Made by a program: the position numbers and the translations under genes. Under the pieces are notes generated by a model that searched no databases, was not told the DNA's origin, and saw nothing but the letters and a program-made list of their open reading frames with translations. From NCBI RefSeq assembly GCF_014200805.1, contig NZ_JACHDB010000002.1, forward strand, positions 558,001 through 622,000: DNA of 64,000 bases. The letters are read 5' to 3'. Positions 26,538-36,805 of this stretch are shown here, one piece after another. This DNA is from Nocardiopsis composta. Its GTDB lineage: Bacteria > Actinomycetota > Actinomycetes > Streptosporangiales > Streptosporangiaceae. How positions within the stretch are numbered: position 1 is the stretch's first letter; each line of letters starts with the position of its first letter.

Positions 26538-27904
26538 TGGGCTCGCAGGGCGGGGGGAAACCGGGAGAGGCGGCGCAGGGGGCGCGTCCGGACCCGCCGG
26601 GCGGCGGCGCGGAGCGGCCGCTTCCCGAGCCGGTGCGCGCCCGGATCATCGAGTACGGCTCGGACGTGCTCGGCGGCCTGCCCGCCGCCGAGGTGCCCGC
26701 CGCGCTGCGCCGCGTCGCCCGGTTCGAGCCGCGCCGCCGGGCCCGGCTGGCCGGCCCGCAGATCGCCGCGCAGCTGGAGACCGACGACGCGTTCCGCGCC
26801 CTGGTCGCCGAGCGCGTCGAGCAGGTCTGGCCGGAGCTGGCCGAGGGGCTGCGCCGCGGCGTGCTGCCGCCGGCCGCCGACCCGGTGGTGGTGGCCGCCG
26901 TCGCCTACCTGCTGCGCCCCGAGGGCTGGGAGGAGATCGTCGGCCGGGTCCACGCCGAGCTGGAGCGGCAGGAGACCGCCAAGGAGGCGGATGAGGCGGC
27001 CGAGGCGCTGGCCGGGCTGCGCGCCCGGCTGGAGGAGGAGCGCGCCGAGCACCGCAAGGAGGTCAACCGGCTCCGCGGTGAGCTGCGCGAGTACCGCAGC
27101 GAGGTCGCCGACCTGCGCCGCCGGGTGCACGGCGAGCGGAAGCGGGCCAAGGAGGCCCAGCACCGGGCCGAGCAGGCCGAGGAGCAGGCGCGCGGGCTGT
27201 CCGACTCCGTGTCGGTCCGGCTCGGCGCGGTGGAGGCGGAGAACCGCCGGCTGCGCGGCCGGCTGGCGGCCGCGGAGGCCCAGGTGGAGGCGGCCCGGCG
27301 GGCGGTGCGGGCCGAGCGCAGCTCCGACGACGCCCGGCTGCGGGTCCTGCTCGACGTACTGGTGGAGTCGGCCCACGGGCTGCGCCGGGAGCTCGCCCTG
27401 CCCAGCTCCATCGAGACCCCCGCGGAGCTGCTCGCCGAGGACCGGGCCCGCTCCGGCGCCGGCCGGGGCGTCGGCGACCTGGGGCTGCCCGGTGACGACC
27501 CGGCCCTGGTCGACCGGCTGCTCGCGCTGCCCCGGGTGCACCTGCTGGTCGACGGCTACAACGTGACCAAGACCGGTTACCCCACGCTGCCCCTGGCCGA
27601 CCAGCGCACCCGGCTGCTGAACGCGCTGGACGGGCTCGCCGGTCGGAGCAAGGCCGAGATCACCTGCGTGTTCGACGGCGCCGACGTGGACGCCCCGGCG
27701 GTGCAGGGGCGGCGGACCCGGGTGCTGTTCAGCGAGCCGGGGGAGACCGCGGACGAGCTGATCGTGCGGCTGGTGCGCGCCGAACCGCCGGGCCGGCCGC
27801 TGGCCGTGGTCACCGCGGACAAGGAGATCATCGCCGCGGTGCGCGCCGAGGGCGCCCGCGCGGTCCCCTCCGAGCTGCTGCTGCAGCGGCTGGCCCGGGT
27901 CTGA
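26537..27904 (+). CDS. NYN-domain (PIN-like) putative ribonuclease with coiled coil
   Basis: 455 residues. Residues about 30-130 form a helical domain; about 140-260 is a charged coiled coil (RARLEEERAEHRKEVNRL, GERKRAKEAQHRAEQAEE). The C-terminal 150 residues are a YacP-type NYN domain: VHLLVDGYNVTKTGY with the first catalytic Asp, CVFDGADVD, LAVVTADKEIIAAV. NYN proteins are PIN-fold nucleases, so an RNA substrate is likely but unproven. Coupled to the zinc-ribbon gene. Confidence 0.88.
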   Translation: MGSQGGGKPGEAAQGARPDPPGGGAERPLPEPVRARIIEYGSDVLGGLPAAEVPAALRRVARFEPRRRARLAGPQIAAQLETDDAFRALVAERVEQVWPELAEGLRRGVLPPAADPVVVAAVAYLLRPEGWEEIVGRVHAELERQETAKEADEAAEALAGLRARLEEERAEHRKEVNRLRGELREYRSEVADLRRRVHGERKRAKEAQHRAEQAEEQARGLSDSVSVRLGAVEAENRRLRGRLAAAEAQVEAARRAVRAERSSDDARLRVLLDVLVESAHGLRRELALPSSIETPAELLAEDRARSGAGRGVGDLGLPGDDPALVDRLLALPRVHLLVDGYNVTKTGYPTLPLADQRTRLLNALDGLAGRSKAEITCVFDGADVDAPAVQGRRTRVLFSEPGETADELIVRLVRAEPPGRPLAVVTADKEIIAAVRAEGARAVPSELLLQRLARV

Positions 27905-28152
27905 GCCCGGCGTCCGCGGGGCGGTGCGGGCGCGGCGCGGCCGTCCTCCCGGACCCGCTCCGCCCTGCGGGCGGTGCGGGCGGGTCGCGGTTCCTGATAG
28001 CGTCGCGGGGCCTCCCGTGTGCACCGTGTGACGCATCTGTGATCTGTGTGACCCATCTGTAATGCGGGCGCCTCCGGGGCGGGATCAGCCGACTGGGCAG
28101 GCAGAACGGCCCCGTTGCGGCGGTGAACGCCGTTACCGCTTCGTTGTTGTGG
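27905..28152 (+). other. Spacer upstream of the first NlpC/P60 promoter
   Basis: No gene. Contains the imperfect tandem repeat GTGTGACGCATCTGTGAT / GTGTGACCCATCTGTAAT (28024-28061), a candidate regulator site for the cell-wall hydrolase gene. Confidence 0.45.
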
Positions 28153-28181
28153 TTGAGCCTGCTGAGAGGGTCCGCTAGTTT
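28153..28181 (+). promoter_or_regulatory. Promoter of the first NlpC/P60 gene
   Basis: TTGAGC and TAGTTT with a 17-base spacer, a good match to the housekeeping sigma consensus of streptomycetes. Start near 28188 gives a leader of about 270 bases. Sequence around it (GGTTGAG, GAGAGGGTC, GCTAGT) matches the promoter of the second gene. Confidence 0.65.
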
Positions 28182-28457
28182 TTCCCCGGAGCTTGACCGC
28201 CCCGTGCGCCTCGGCGCAGGAGGCGGGCCCCGGCAGGGTCGACACTTCCGGGTCCGCCGCCCGCCGCCACGGGGCTCCCCGAGAAACCCCAGCGGGAGCG
28301 CGCGGTCGTGCTGCCGTGTCGAACGGATTCCGAGCGCTGCTTCGCGACCGCGGTCCCCGCTCCCCGGTCCGGGCGCGCCGATCCGCAGCACCGACCCCGT
28401 CCCCCGTCCCCAAGTCCCCACCAAGCGGGGATCGACCAGCAAGGAGCGTGGACCACC

Positions 28458-29465
28458 ATGGCGAACAACGGTGGTCGGCGCACGGCCCGCCGGGTAGCTA
28501 CCGGCCTCGGGGTCGTGGCGGCCGGCAGCCTGATCGCGTCCGCCGGTGCCGGCGTGGCCAACGCCGAACCGGAGCAGAGCAAGGAAGACGTCCAGGAGAA
28601 GCTGGACGAGCTCAACGAGCAGGCCGGCAAGGTCGTCGACGAGTACAACCAGGCCAACGAGGACTACAAGGCCGCCAAGGCCAAGGCCGACGAGCTGGAC
28701 GAAGAGGTCGGCGACGAGCAGGAGCGCTACGAGGAGCTGCGGGACCAGGTCTCGGAGTTCGCCAGCGCCGCCTACCAGGGCCGCGACCTGGACTCCACCT
28801 CGGTCGTGCTGAGCGTCGAGGACCCCGCCGACCTCCTCGACCAGTCCGCGGACGTCAGCAAGCTCTCCGAGGACCAGAAGTCCAAGCTGGACGAGTTCAC
28901 CGACTCCTCTGAGCGGCTGTTCAAGCTCAAGGACGAGGCCGACGAGGCGCTGGAGAAGGCCAAGGACGACAAGGAGAAGGCGGAGGAGAAGAAGGAGGAG
29001 GTGGAGGAGAAGATCTCCGAGCAGGAGGAGCTCCTCTCCCAGTTCCCCGACGCCGACGCCTCCCCCGCGGGGGAGTCCTCCGGCTCCGAGAGCGGCTCGG
29101 CCGCCGGCGCCTCGGGCAACGCCCGCACCGCCCTGGACTTCGCGCTCGCCCAGGTCGGCAAGCCGTACGTGTACGGCGCCGCCGGCCCGGACGGCTACGA
29201 CTGCTCCGGCCTGGTCATGCGCTCCTGGGGCGCGGCCGGCGTGAGCCTGCCCCGCACCACCTACGGCCAGGCCGAGGCGGGCACCCGGGTCGGCCGCGGC
29301 GAGCTGCAGCCCGGCGACATCCTGTTCTTCAGCGGCCTGGGCCACGACGGCCTCTACCTCGGCGACGGCCAGATGGTGCACGCCCCGCGCACCGGCAAGA
29401 ACATCGAGGTCGTGCCGCTGGCCGGCTACTGGGACGGCCAGTTCATGTACGGCGTGCGAGTGTAG
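28458..29465 (+). CDS. NlpC/P60 cell-wall hydrolase 1
   Basis: Secreted D,L-endopeptidase cutting peptidoglycan stems. 335 residues from ATG 28458 (AAGGAG upstream). Signal peptide about 1-36 (LIASAGAGVANAEP), long coiled coil 37-195 rich in K/E/D, a Ser/Gly linker, and a C-terminal NlpC/P60 domain with C249 (YDCSGL), H296 and H308. The coiled coil may control access to the active site, as in RipA-type enzymes. A tandem paralogue follows 400 bases downstream. Confidence 0.95.
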   Translation: MANNGGRRTARRVATGLGVVAAGSLIASAGAGVANAEPEQSKEDVQEKLDELNEQAGKVVDEYNQANEDYKAAKAKADELDEEVGDEQERYEELRDQVSEFASAAYQGRDLDSTSVVLSVEDPADLLDQSADVSKLSEDQKSKLDEFTDSSERLFKLKDEADEALEKAKDDKEKAEEKKEEVEEKISEQEELLSQFPDADASPAGESSGSESGSAAGASGNARTALDFALAQVGKPYVYGAAGPDGYDCSGLVMRSWGAAGVSLPRTTYGQAEAGTRVGRGELQPGDILFFSGLGHDGLYLGDGQMVHAPRTGKNIEVVPLAGYWDGQFMYGVRV

Positions 29466-29580
29466 CGAGTGCCATATCGGCGGTGCGCCGCCCGTCCTCT
29501 GCCCAGCGCGGAGGCGGGCGGCGCAGCCGTTTTCCGCGTTTCGGACAGGTCATAAATCGGGCGCTAAGGTAACGAAATGG

Positions 29581-29609
29581 TTGAGAGAGGGTCGAGGATC
29601 GGCTAGTGT
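29581..29609 (+). promoter_or_regulatory. Promoter of the second NlpC/P60 gene
   Basis: TTGAGA and TAGTGT with a 17-base spacer. Start near 29616 gives a leader of about 250 bases. The rest of the spacer (29466-29864) holds no gene. Confidence 0.65.
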
Positions 29610-29864
29610 TGCGCGCCGAACCGGATCGTTCCTCTCGCCGCCATCGGGGCGGCGGCGATCCGCACCCGCCGTACTCCGCCGCGCAGGCCCCCGCCGCGGC
29701 CAGGAGACCGGAGGACCGCACGCGCGTCGCCCTTTTCCGCCGCGGCACCCGGCCGCGCCCCCGCACGCGCGTCCCAGCGCTCCTTCGCCCAAGGCACAGC
29801 GCCGACAGGCGCTCCCTCGTGTCCTTCCGGTAGGCGGACCACGGGAGAAAGGTGGGCCACCACC

Positions 29865-30914
29865 GTGGACCAACGACGCGAGCGCGGCGCACACCGCCGC
29901 ACCTTCGCGACCGTCGGCTTCATCGCCGCCGGCGCCCTGCTGGCTTCTACGGCCGTAACCGGGACGGCGTTCGCCGACCCGTCGGCGGACGACGTCCGCA
30001 GCAAGATCGAGAAGCTCCAGGAGGAGTACGCGGAACTCGCGGAGGCCTACAACCAGGCCAAGGAGGACCACGACGCCGCCAAGAGCAAACTGGCCGACAT
30101 CCGCAAGGAGCGGAAGGAGGTCCAGGAGAAGCTCGAGGACATGCAGTCGGGCGTGCGCGAGCTGGCCACCGCGGCCTACTCCGGCGCCGACTACGGCTCC
30201 GTCCCCTTCCTCGTCTCTTCCTCCGGCCCGGAGGAGGCCCTTGAGCAGGCCTCCGACCTCGGCTACCTGTCCCAGAGCCAGCAGGACAAGCTGGGCAACT
30301 ACACCGAGGAGAAGGACAAGCTCGACAAGCTCGAGGCCGAGGCCGACGACACGGAGGACGAGGCCAAGGAGAAGCTGGAGGAGGCCGAGGAGGCCAAGAG
30401 CGACTCCGAGGAGAAGATCGCCGAGCAGGAGGCGATCCTGGACGGGCTGACCGATGAGGAGCGCGCCCAGGCCAGCGAGGGCGTCGACGGCGGCTCCTCG
30501 TCCTCGGGCTCCTCGGGCGGCGGCTCCACCGGCGGCGCCTCCTACAACGGCTCGGCCACCGGGAACGCCAAGACCGCCATCGACTTCATCTACGCCCAGA
30601 TCGGCGACTCCTACAGCCTCGGCGCCAACGGCCCCGACGTGTGGGACTGCTCCAGCCTGGTCCAGGCGGCCTGGCGCGAGGCCGGGGTGAGCCTGCCCCG
30701 CACCACCTACGACCAGATCAACGCCGGCACCTCGGTCTCCTACGACAACCTGCAGCCGGGCGACCTGGTCTTCTTCTACAGCGGCCCGTCCCACGTCGGG
30801 ATGTACGTCGGCGACGGCAAGATGGTGCACGCCTCCAACCCGTCCAAGCCGGTCGCGGAGGTGCAGATGTCCCCCTACTGGAGCGGGCAGTTCACCGGCG
30901 CCATCCGCCCCTGA
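29865..30914 (+). CDS. NlpC/P60 cell-wall hydrolase 2
   Basis: Tandem paralogue of the preceding gene. 349 residues from GTG 29865 (GGGAGAAAGG upstream). Signal peptide about 1-38 (ending GTAFADP), coiled coil about 40-200, a Ser/Gly-rich linker (SSSSGSSGGGSTGG) and an NlpC/P60 domain with C262 (WDCSSLV), H310 (SHVGMYVGD) and H322. Each copy has its own promoter, so they may be expressed at different times. Confidence 0.95.
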   Translation: MDQRRERGAHRRTFATVGFIAAGALLASTAVTGTAFADPSADDVRSKIEKLQEEYAELAEAYNQAKEDHDAAKSKLADIRKERKEVQEKLEDMQSGVRELATAAYSGADYGSVPFLVSSSGPEEALEQASDLGYLSQSQQDKLGNYTEEKDKLDKLEAEADDTEDEAKEKLEEAEEAKSDSEEKIAEQEAILDGLTDEERAQASEGVDGGSSSSGSSGGGSTGGASYNGSATGNAKTAIDFIYAQIGDSYSLGANGPDVWDCSSLVQAAWREAGVSLPRTTYDQINAGTSVSYDNLQPGDLVFFYSGPSHVGMYVGDGKMVHASNPSKPVAEVQMSPYWSGQFTGAIRP

Positions 30915-30950
30915 CCCCGAGGCGCCCGCCCCGCGCGGGCGCACCACCCC

Positions 30951-30993
30951 GCCGCGGCGCACCCGGCCCCGTCCCGGGTGCGCCGCGGCTTTC
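30951..30993 (+). terminator. Terminator of the NlpC/P60 gene 2
   Basis: Perfect 16-bp arms 30951-30966 and 30974-30989 (GCCGCGGCGCACCCGG), loop CCCCGTC, then TTTCCC. Confidence 0.88.
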
Positions 30994-31008
30994 CCATGCC
31001 ACCCCATA

Positions 31009-31076
31009 CCGATGACCTTGACGTCGCAGGGGGCAGCAGAGCGCTCTGATGCCCCCTGCGACGTCAAGACCATCGG
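31009..31076. repeat. Long hairpin 3 (27-bp arms)
   Basis: Arms 31009-31035 and 31050-31076 pair at 25 of 27 positions; the loop itself is the palindrome CAGAGCGCTCTG. Contains GACCTTGACGTCGCAGG. Lies after a complete terminator and just before the pimB promoter, so it is not needed for termination. Shares the (G)GTCTTG-type motif with the hairpins at 894, 1584 and 37904. Confidence 0.88.
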
Positions 31077-31125
31077 CGGAGAGCCGAGGGCGCGGGTCCC
31101 CGGCGCGTCGTCCGCGGCGAAGTCC

Positions 31126-31131
31126 TAGACT
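31126..31131 (+). promoter_or_regulatory. -10 box for leaderless pimB mRNA
   Basis: TAGACT ending seven bases before GTG 31139; no ribosome site is visible. Confidence 0.5.
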
Positions 31132-31138
31132 CGGCCGG

Positions 31139-32287
31139 GTGTCGCGCACTCTGATCGTCACCAACGACTTCCCCCCGCAGACCGGCGGGATCCAGGCGTT
31201 CGTCCACGAGCTGGCGCTGCGCCGGCCGCCGGAGTCGGTCGTCGTCTACTGCTCGACGCCGAGCGCGCGCCGGGTGCCCCGCGGCGAGGTCGATGCGTTC
31301 GACCTGGCCCAGCCGTTCCCGGTGGTGCGCGAGCGCACCCCGGTGCTGCTCCCGGCGCCGCAGGTGGTCGACAGGGCGTGCAGGATCGCCCGGCTGGAGG
31401 GCTGCGACACCGCGCTGTTCGGCGCGGCCGCGCCGCTCGGCCTGATGGGCCGGGCCCTGCGCCGGGCCGGGGTGCGCCGCTCGGTCGCGCTGACCCACGG
31501 CCACGAGGCCGGCTGGGCGCTGCTTCCGGGAGCGCGCTCGGCACTGCGCCGGGTCGGCGACTCGGTGGACGTCCTCACCTACCTGGGGGACTACACCAGG
31601 GCCAGGATCGGGCGGGCGCTCTCCCCGGCGGCGGCCGCCCGGATGCGCCGGCTCGCCCCGGGCGTCGACGCCGAGCGCTTCCGGCCCGGCGCCGGCGGGG
31701 ACGAGGTCCGCAAGCGGCACGGGATCGCCGGGCGCCCGGTCGCGGTCTGCGTCTCCCGCCTGGTCCGCCGCAAGGGCCAGGACACCCTGCTGCGGGCCTG
31801 GCCGCGGGTGCTGGCCGACGTGCCCGACGCGGTGCTGCTGGTGGTCGGCGGCGGCCCGGACCGGGCCCGGCTGGAGTCGCTGGCCCGGGAGGGCGGAGCC
31901 GCGGGCTCGGTGGTCTTCACCGGCGACGTCCCGGCCGCGGAGCTGCCCGCCCACTACGACGCGGGGGACGTCTTCGCGATGCCCTGCCGCACCCGCAACG
32001 GCGGCCTGGACGTCGAAGGGCTGGGGATCGTCTTCCTGGAGGCATCGGCGGCCGGCCTCCCGGTGATCGCCGGCGACTCCGGCGGCGCCCCCGACGCCGT
32101 CCTGGACGGCGAGACGGGCCTGATCGTCGACGGCACCCGCCCCGGACCCGCCGCCCGGGCCCTGATCCGCCTCCTGAGCGCCCCAGAGGCCGCGGCCCGG
32201 ATGGGCGCCCGGGGCCGCGAATGGGTCCGCCAGGAGTGGGGCTGGGACCGCACCGCGGACCAGCTCGGCGAACTGCTCCGGCTCTGA
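31139..32287 (+). CDS. pimB: GT4 glycosyltransferase, probable phosphatidylinositol mannoside mannosyltransferase PimB
   Basis: Transfers mannose from GDP-mannose during phosphatidylinositol mannoside synthesis at the inner face of the membrane (family knowledge). 382 residues, GT-B fold: N-terminal TLIVTNDFPPQTGGIQAFV, central VAVCVSRLVRRKGQDTLLRAWP (donor-binding R and K), C-terminal RNGGLDVEGLGIVFLEASAAGLPVIAG split by the usual E-x7-E motif. The N-terminus is the one seen in PimB' proteins. Neighbour of fadD and glkA as in Streptomyces. Confidence 0.87.
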   Translation: MSRTLIVTNDFPPQTGGIQAFVHELALRRPPESVVVYCSTPSARRVPRGEVDAFDLAQPFPVVRERTPVLLPAPQVVDRACRIARLEGCDTALFGAAAPLGLMGRALRRAGVRRSVALTHGHEAGWALLPGARSALRRVGDSVDVLTYLGDYTRARIGRALSPAAAARMRRLAPGVDAERFRPGAGGDEVRKRHGIAGRPVAVCVSRLVRRKGQDTLLRAWPRVLADVPDAVLLVVGGGPDRARLESLAREGGAAGSVVFTGDVPAAELPAHYDAGDVFAMPCRTRNGGLDVEGLGIVFLEASAAGLPVIAGDSGGAPDAVLDGETGLIVDGTRPGPAARALIRLLSAPEAAARMGARGREWVRQEWGWDRTADQLGELLRL

Positions 32288-32521
32288 GCCGGGCGAGGAG
32301 GCGCGGGACCCTTGGGACCCTGCGGGAGCGCGGGACGGCAACGCCCCGCGCCTTCGCAGGTCGCTTGCTCTGAGCCCCGCGCACGCGGGGACCGGCGCGT
32401 CTCACGGTGTACCGGGTGAACCGGGGCCGGCTCGGTGCACGCGGGGCGGGCCGGCGACGGTGCGGGTGCGGGCGGTCCGCATCGTCTGAGCCCCGCGCGC
32501 GCATGGGAAGTCCAGGACGGC
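32288..32521. other. Convergent spacer pimB / fadD
   Basis: No gene. The stretch TCTGAGCCCCGCGC occurs twice (about 32369 and 32485), 115 bases apart, as a short direct repeat of unknown meaning. Confidence 0.5.
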
Positions 32522-32571
32522 AAGGCCCCGGCCGGTCCCCTCCCGCGGGGGAGAGGGGCGGCCGGGGCCTT
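32522..32571 (-). terminator. fadD terminator
   Basis: Perfect 13-bp arms AAGGCCCCGGCCG (32522-32534) and its complement (32559-32571), with an inner CCCCTCCCGC stem; 32 bases past the fadD stop. Confidence 0.8.
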
Positions 32572-32602
32572 TCGCGGGGATGGCGGGTGGGGTCCGCCGG
32601 GG

Positions 32603-34405
<1,803 letters not shown>

Positions 34406-34695
34406 GTGGTGCTCCTGGGCGAACGGGGTCAGACGAGGGAACGTGACGACGGTAACAACAAAGGCTACCGACGGGTAGAATCCGTTCTCCTTCGGTATCC
34501 GATAGTGATCCGACCGGCGGGGGCAGCGGGCCCGCCCGGCCATTATCGCCCCCGCCCGGCGCGCGTCCGGGGCGCCGCGCGGAGCCGCCCCTGAACCTTC
34601 TCCGGGTTTCCCCCGGTTCCCGCCCCTGCGGGCACCCGGGCGGCCCCGGCCTCGTTAACGTGGCGGTAGATCCGGAAGAACAGGGGCAGCAGACC

Positions 34696-35154
34696 ATGGC
34701 AGAGCCGAACGGGCGCGACACCGGCGCGGGTGCACGGCGCAACGGGGAGGACCGGGAGAACGCGGCCTCCGCGGACATCATCGACGACGCACTCCGCCTG
34801 GTCGACGCCTTGCAGCGCAAACTCATCGTCGCCGGGGTGCGCAAGGGCGTCTCCGCGGCGACCTCCCCGCCGCCGCGCACCGGCGACGTGTGGGAGGAGG
34901 CCATCCGCGCCGAGCAGCCGCAGCCGGAGGAGCCGCCGCTCGACCGCTTCGTCGGCGTGGTCCGCACCGCCGCACCGGAGATCGCCGGCCACCTGGGCCG
35001 CGCCGGGGCCGCGCTGTTCGGCGCGCTCGGCGAGACCTGGCGCATCGTGGAGGGCGAGTTCGAGCGGCAGCGCAGGGAGGGCGAGGCCCGCGGGGAGGGC
35101 GCCGGGGCGGAGGACCGCCCCCGGCCCGAGGTCGGCCCCGGCGGCCGGGACTGA
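34696..35154 (+). CDS. DUF5304-like protein of unknown function
   Basis: 152 residues from ATG 34696 (weak GGGGCAGCAG upstream; GTG 34660 would add 12). Acidic and helical; two amphipathic stretches, IIDDALRLVDALQRKLIVAG and PEIAGHLGRAGAALFGALGE, are followed by an Arg/Glu-rich tail. Position between fadD and glkA matches the DUF5304 gene of Streptomyces as I recall; sequence support is modest. Confidence 0.6.
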   Translation: MAEPNGRDTGAGARRNGEDRENAASADIIDDALRLVDALQRKLIVAGVRKGVSAATSPPPRTGDVWEEAIRAEQPQPEEPPLDRFVGVVRTAAPEIAGHLGRAGAALFGALGETWRIVEGEFERQRREGEARGEGAGAEDRPRPEVGPGGRD

Positions 35155-35232
35155 GACCCGGGGCCGAGCGGGACGGGGCCGGGCGGACCGTGCGGCCCCG
35201 GCCTCCGCGATCCCGGGGCCGTGTCGCGGATT

Positions 35233-35279
35233 GGTCCGGACCTTTGGTTTACTCCAATCGTTCTGATTCGGTCCGGACC
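35233..35279 (+). promoter_or_regulatory. Pair of dre-like palindromes before glkA
   Basis: GGTCCGGACC occurs at 35233-35242 and 35270-35279, in the contexts GATTGGTCCGGACCT and GATTCGGTCCGGACCT, 37 bases centre to centre. TTTACT lies between. The shape TGGTC..GACC resembles GntR/HutC (DasR-type) operators; a related site lies before glpK. Confidence 0.55.
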
Positions 35280-35296
35280 TGCAGAGGAGTCCCCCC

Positions 35297-36247
35297 ATGG
35301 CGTTGACGATCGGCGTCGACATCGGCGGAACCAAGATCGCCGCGGGCGTCGTCGACCCGGAGGGGCGCATCCTGCGCCAGGCCAAGCGCCCCACCCCCTT
35401 CGGTGACGGCGAGCTGCTCGCGGAGGCCGTCGCCGAGCTCGTCGGGGAGCTGCGCAAGGAGGGCGACGGGGAGGAGGTCGCCGGGATCGGGGTCGGCACC
35501 GCCGGGTTCGTCGACGAGAACCGCTCCCGCATCGTGCTGGCCGGCAACCTCGGCCTGGCCGGCGACCCGGTCCGGGAACGCATCGCGCGCCGGCTCGACC
35601 TGCCGGTGGTGGTGGAGAACGACGCCAACGCCGCGGCCTGGGCCGAGGTCCGGTTCGGCGCGGGCCGCGGGTGCCGGGACGCCGTCGTCGTCACCCTCGG
35701 CACCGGGGTGGGCGGCGCGATCATCATGGACGGCGAGCTGCGCCGCGGCCGCTTCGGCGCCGCGGGCGAGATCGGCCACTACCGGATGGTGCCCTTCGGC
35801 CGCCGGTGCGCCTGCGGCAACCAGGGGTGCTGGGAGCAGTACGCCAGCGGCCGCGCGCTGGTCGCCGAGGCCCGGGATCTGGCCGCCGCCGACCCGGACC
35901 GCGCCGCCCGCCTGCTGGAGCTGGCCGGCGGCGACCCCGGGCGGATCGAGGGCCCGGAGATCACCCGCGCCGCCCGGGAGGGCGACCAGGGCGCGATCGA
36001 CTGCTTCGCCACGGTGGGCGCCTGGGTCGGCGCCGGCCTGGCCGACCTCGCCGCGATCCTCGATCCGGAGTGCTTCGTCATCGGCGGCGGCGTCTCCGAG
36101 GCCGGCGACCTGGTCCTCGCCCCGGCCCGGGAGGCCTACGCCCGCGCGGTCACCGGCCGCGCCACCCGCAGGCTGGCCGAGGTCCGCGCCGCCGAACTCG
36201 GCTCCGCCGCCGGCATCATCGGCGCGGCCGACCTGGCCCTGCGCTGA
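35297..36247 (+). CDS. glkA: ROK-family glucokinase
   Basis: Phosphorylates glucose; in Streptomyces the equivalent also mediates carbon catabolite repression. 316 residues from ATG 35297 (AGAGGAG upstream). ATP loop GVDIGGTKIAAG, VVENDANAAAWAE, GTGVGGAIIMDG, and the ROK zinc motif H161, C171, C173, C178 (HYRMVPFGRRCACGNQGC). Gene order fadD-DUF-glkA is conserved. Confidence 0.94.
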   Translation: MALTIGVDIGGTKIAAGVVDPEGRILRQAKRPTPFGDGELLAEAVAELVGELRKEGDGEEVAGIGVGTAGFVDENRSRIVLAGNLGLAGDPVRERIARRLDLPVVVENDANAAAWAEVRFGAGRGCRDAVVVTLGTGVGGAIIMDGELRRGRFGAAGEIGHYRMVPFGRRCACGNQGCWEQYASGRALVAEARDLAAADPDRAARLLELAGGDPGRIEGPEITRAAREGDQGAIDCFATVGAWVGAGLADLAAILDPECFVIGGGVSEAGDLVLAPAREAYARAVTGRATRRLAEVRAAELGSAAGIIGAADLALR

Positions 36248-36447
36248 CCCGCCCCGGCCCGGGGCGGCCGCCCGCCGCAGCCTTCTGAAGCACGGCCGTC
36301 CGCCGGGGTCCACGGCCGCGCCGGGGCACCGCCCCGCGCCGATGGGCCCGCCGGGGTGCGGAGCGGCCTGGAGCGCCTGTCCGGGCGGCTTACCGGACAG
36401 GGCGCGGACATCCGCACCCGCGGAGGGGGCGGGGCGGGACCGCCCGC
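36248..36447. other. Spacer after glkA
   Basis: No gene. A short CCGCCCC/CGGGGCGG hairpin directly after glkA and TGTCCGG/CCGGACA near 36380 may end transcription. Confidence 0.45.
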
Positions 36448-36640
36448 CTCGGAGACCGCCGGATGCGCGGCCGTACGCCCGGGCCCCGACCCGGACCGCC
36501 GTCCCGCCCGGTGCCTGCCCATCGGTGGATCGACCGGTCGAGGACCGCTCACCGGTGCAGGACCGCGGACCGGGACCGGCCGGGCACCGATGGCGGGAGG
36601 GCGGCGCCGCGAGCGGGGAAGCCCGGGGCGGCGCCCGGTG
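36448..36640. repeat. MITE-like element, copy B (degenerate, right end not found)
   Basis: Left terminus CTCGGAGACCGCCGGATGCG at 36448 is a diverged form of the family end. The core 36527-36594 has CATCGGTGGATCGACCGG, the loop block GAGGACCGCTCACCGG and GCAGGACCGCGG, and a mismatched return arm ending GGCACCGATGG. GGGGAAGCCCGGGGC follows, as in copies A and F. To 36805 I see no clear right terminus. Confidence 0.6.
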
Positions 36641-36805
36641 GAGCAGGGCGCCTCGCCGGCCGGGCCGGCACGTCCGCCCTCGCGCGCTGATCCCGGCGTC
36701 CGGCGGGGCAGGACCCGTCCGCACGCGCGGCGGGGATGCGCGGCGCTCTCCCTCCGGCGGTCCGTCGGAGGAGTGCCGGACGCCCGGGCCGGGTAGGCGG
36801 ACCGT

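Noticed and set aside
28188-28457. c-di-AMP (ydaO-type) riboswitch in the NlpC/P60 leader
   Set aside because: Searched because such riboswitches precede actinobacterial wall hydrolases, but the conserved core sequences are not present in either leader.
32369-32500. CRISPR-like repeat
   Set aside because: Only two imperfect copies of TCTGAGCCCCGCGC about 115 bases apart; no array and no cas genes.
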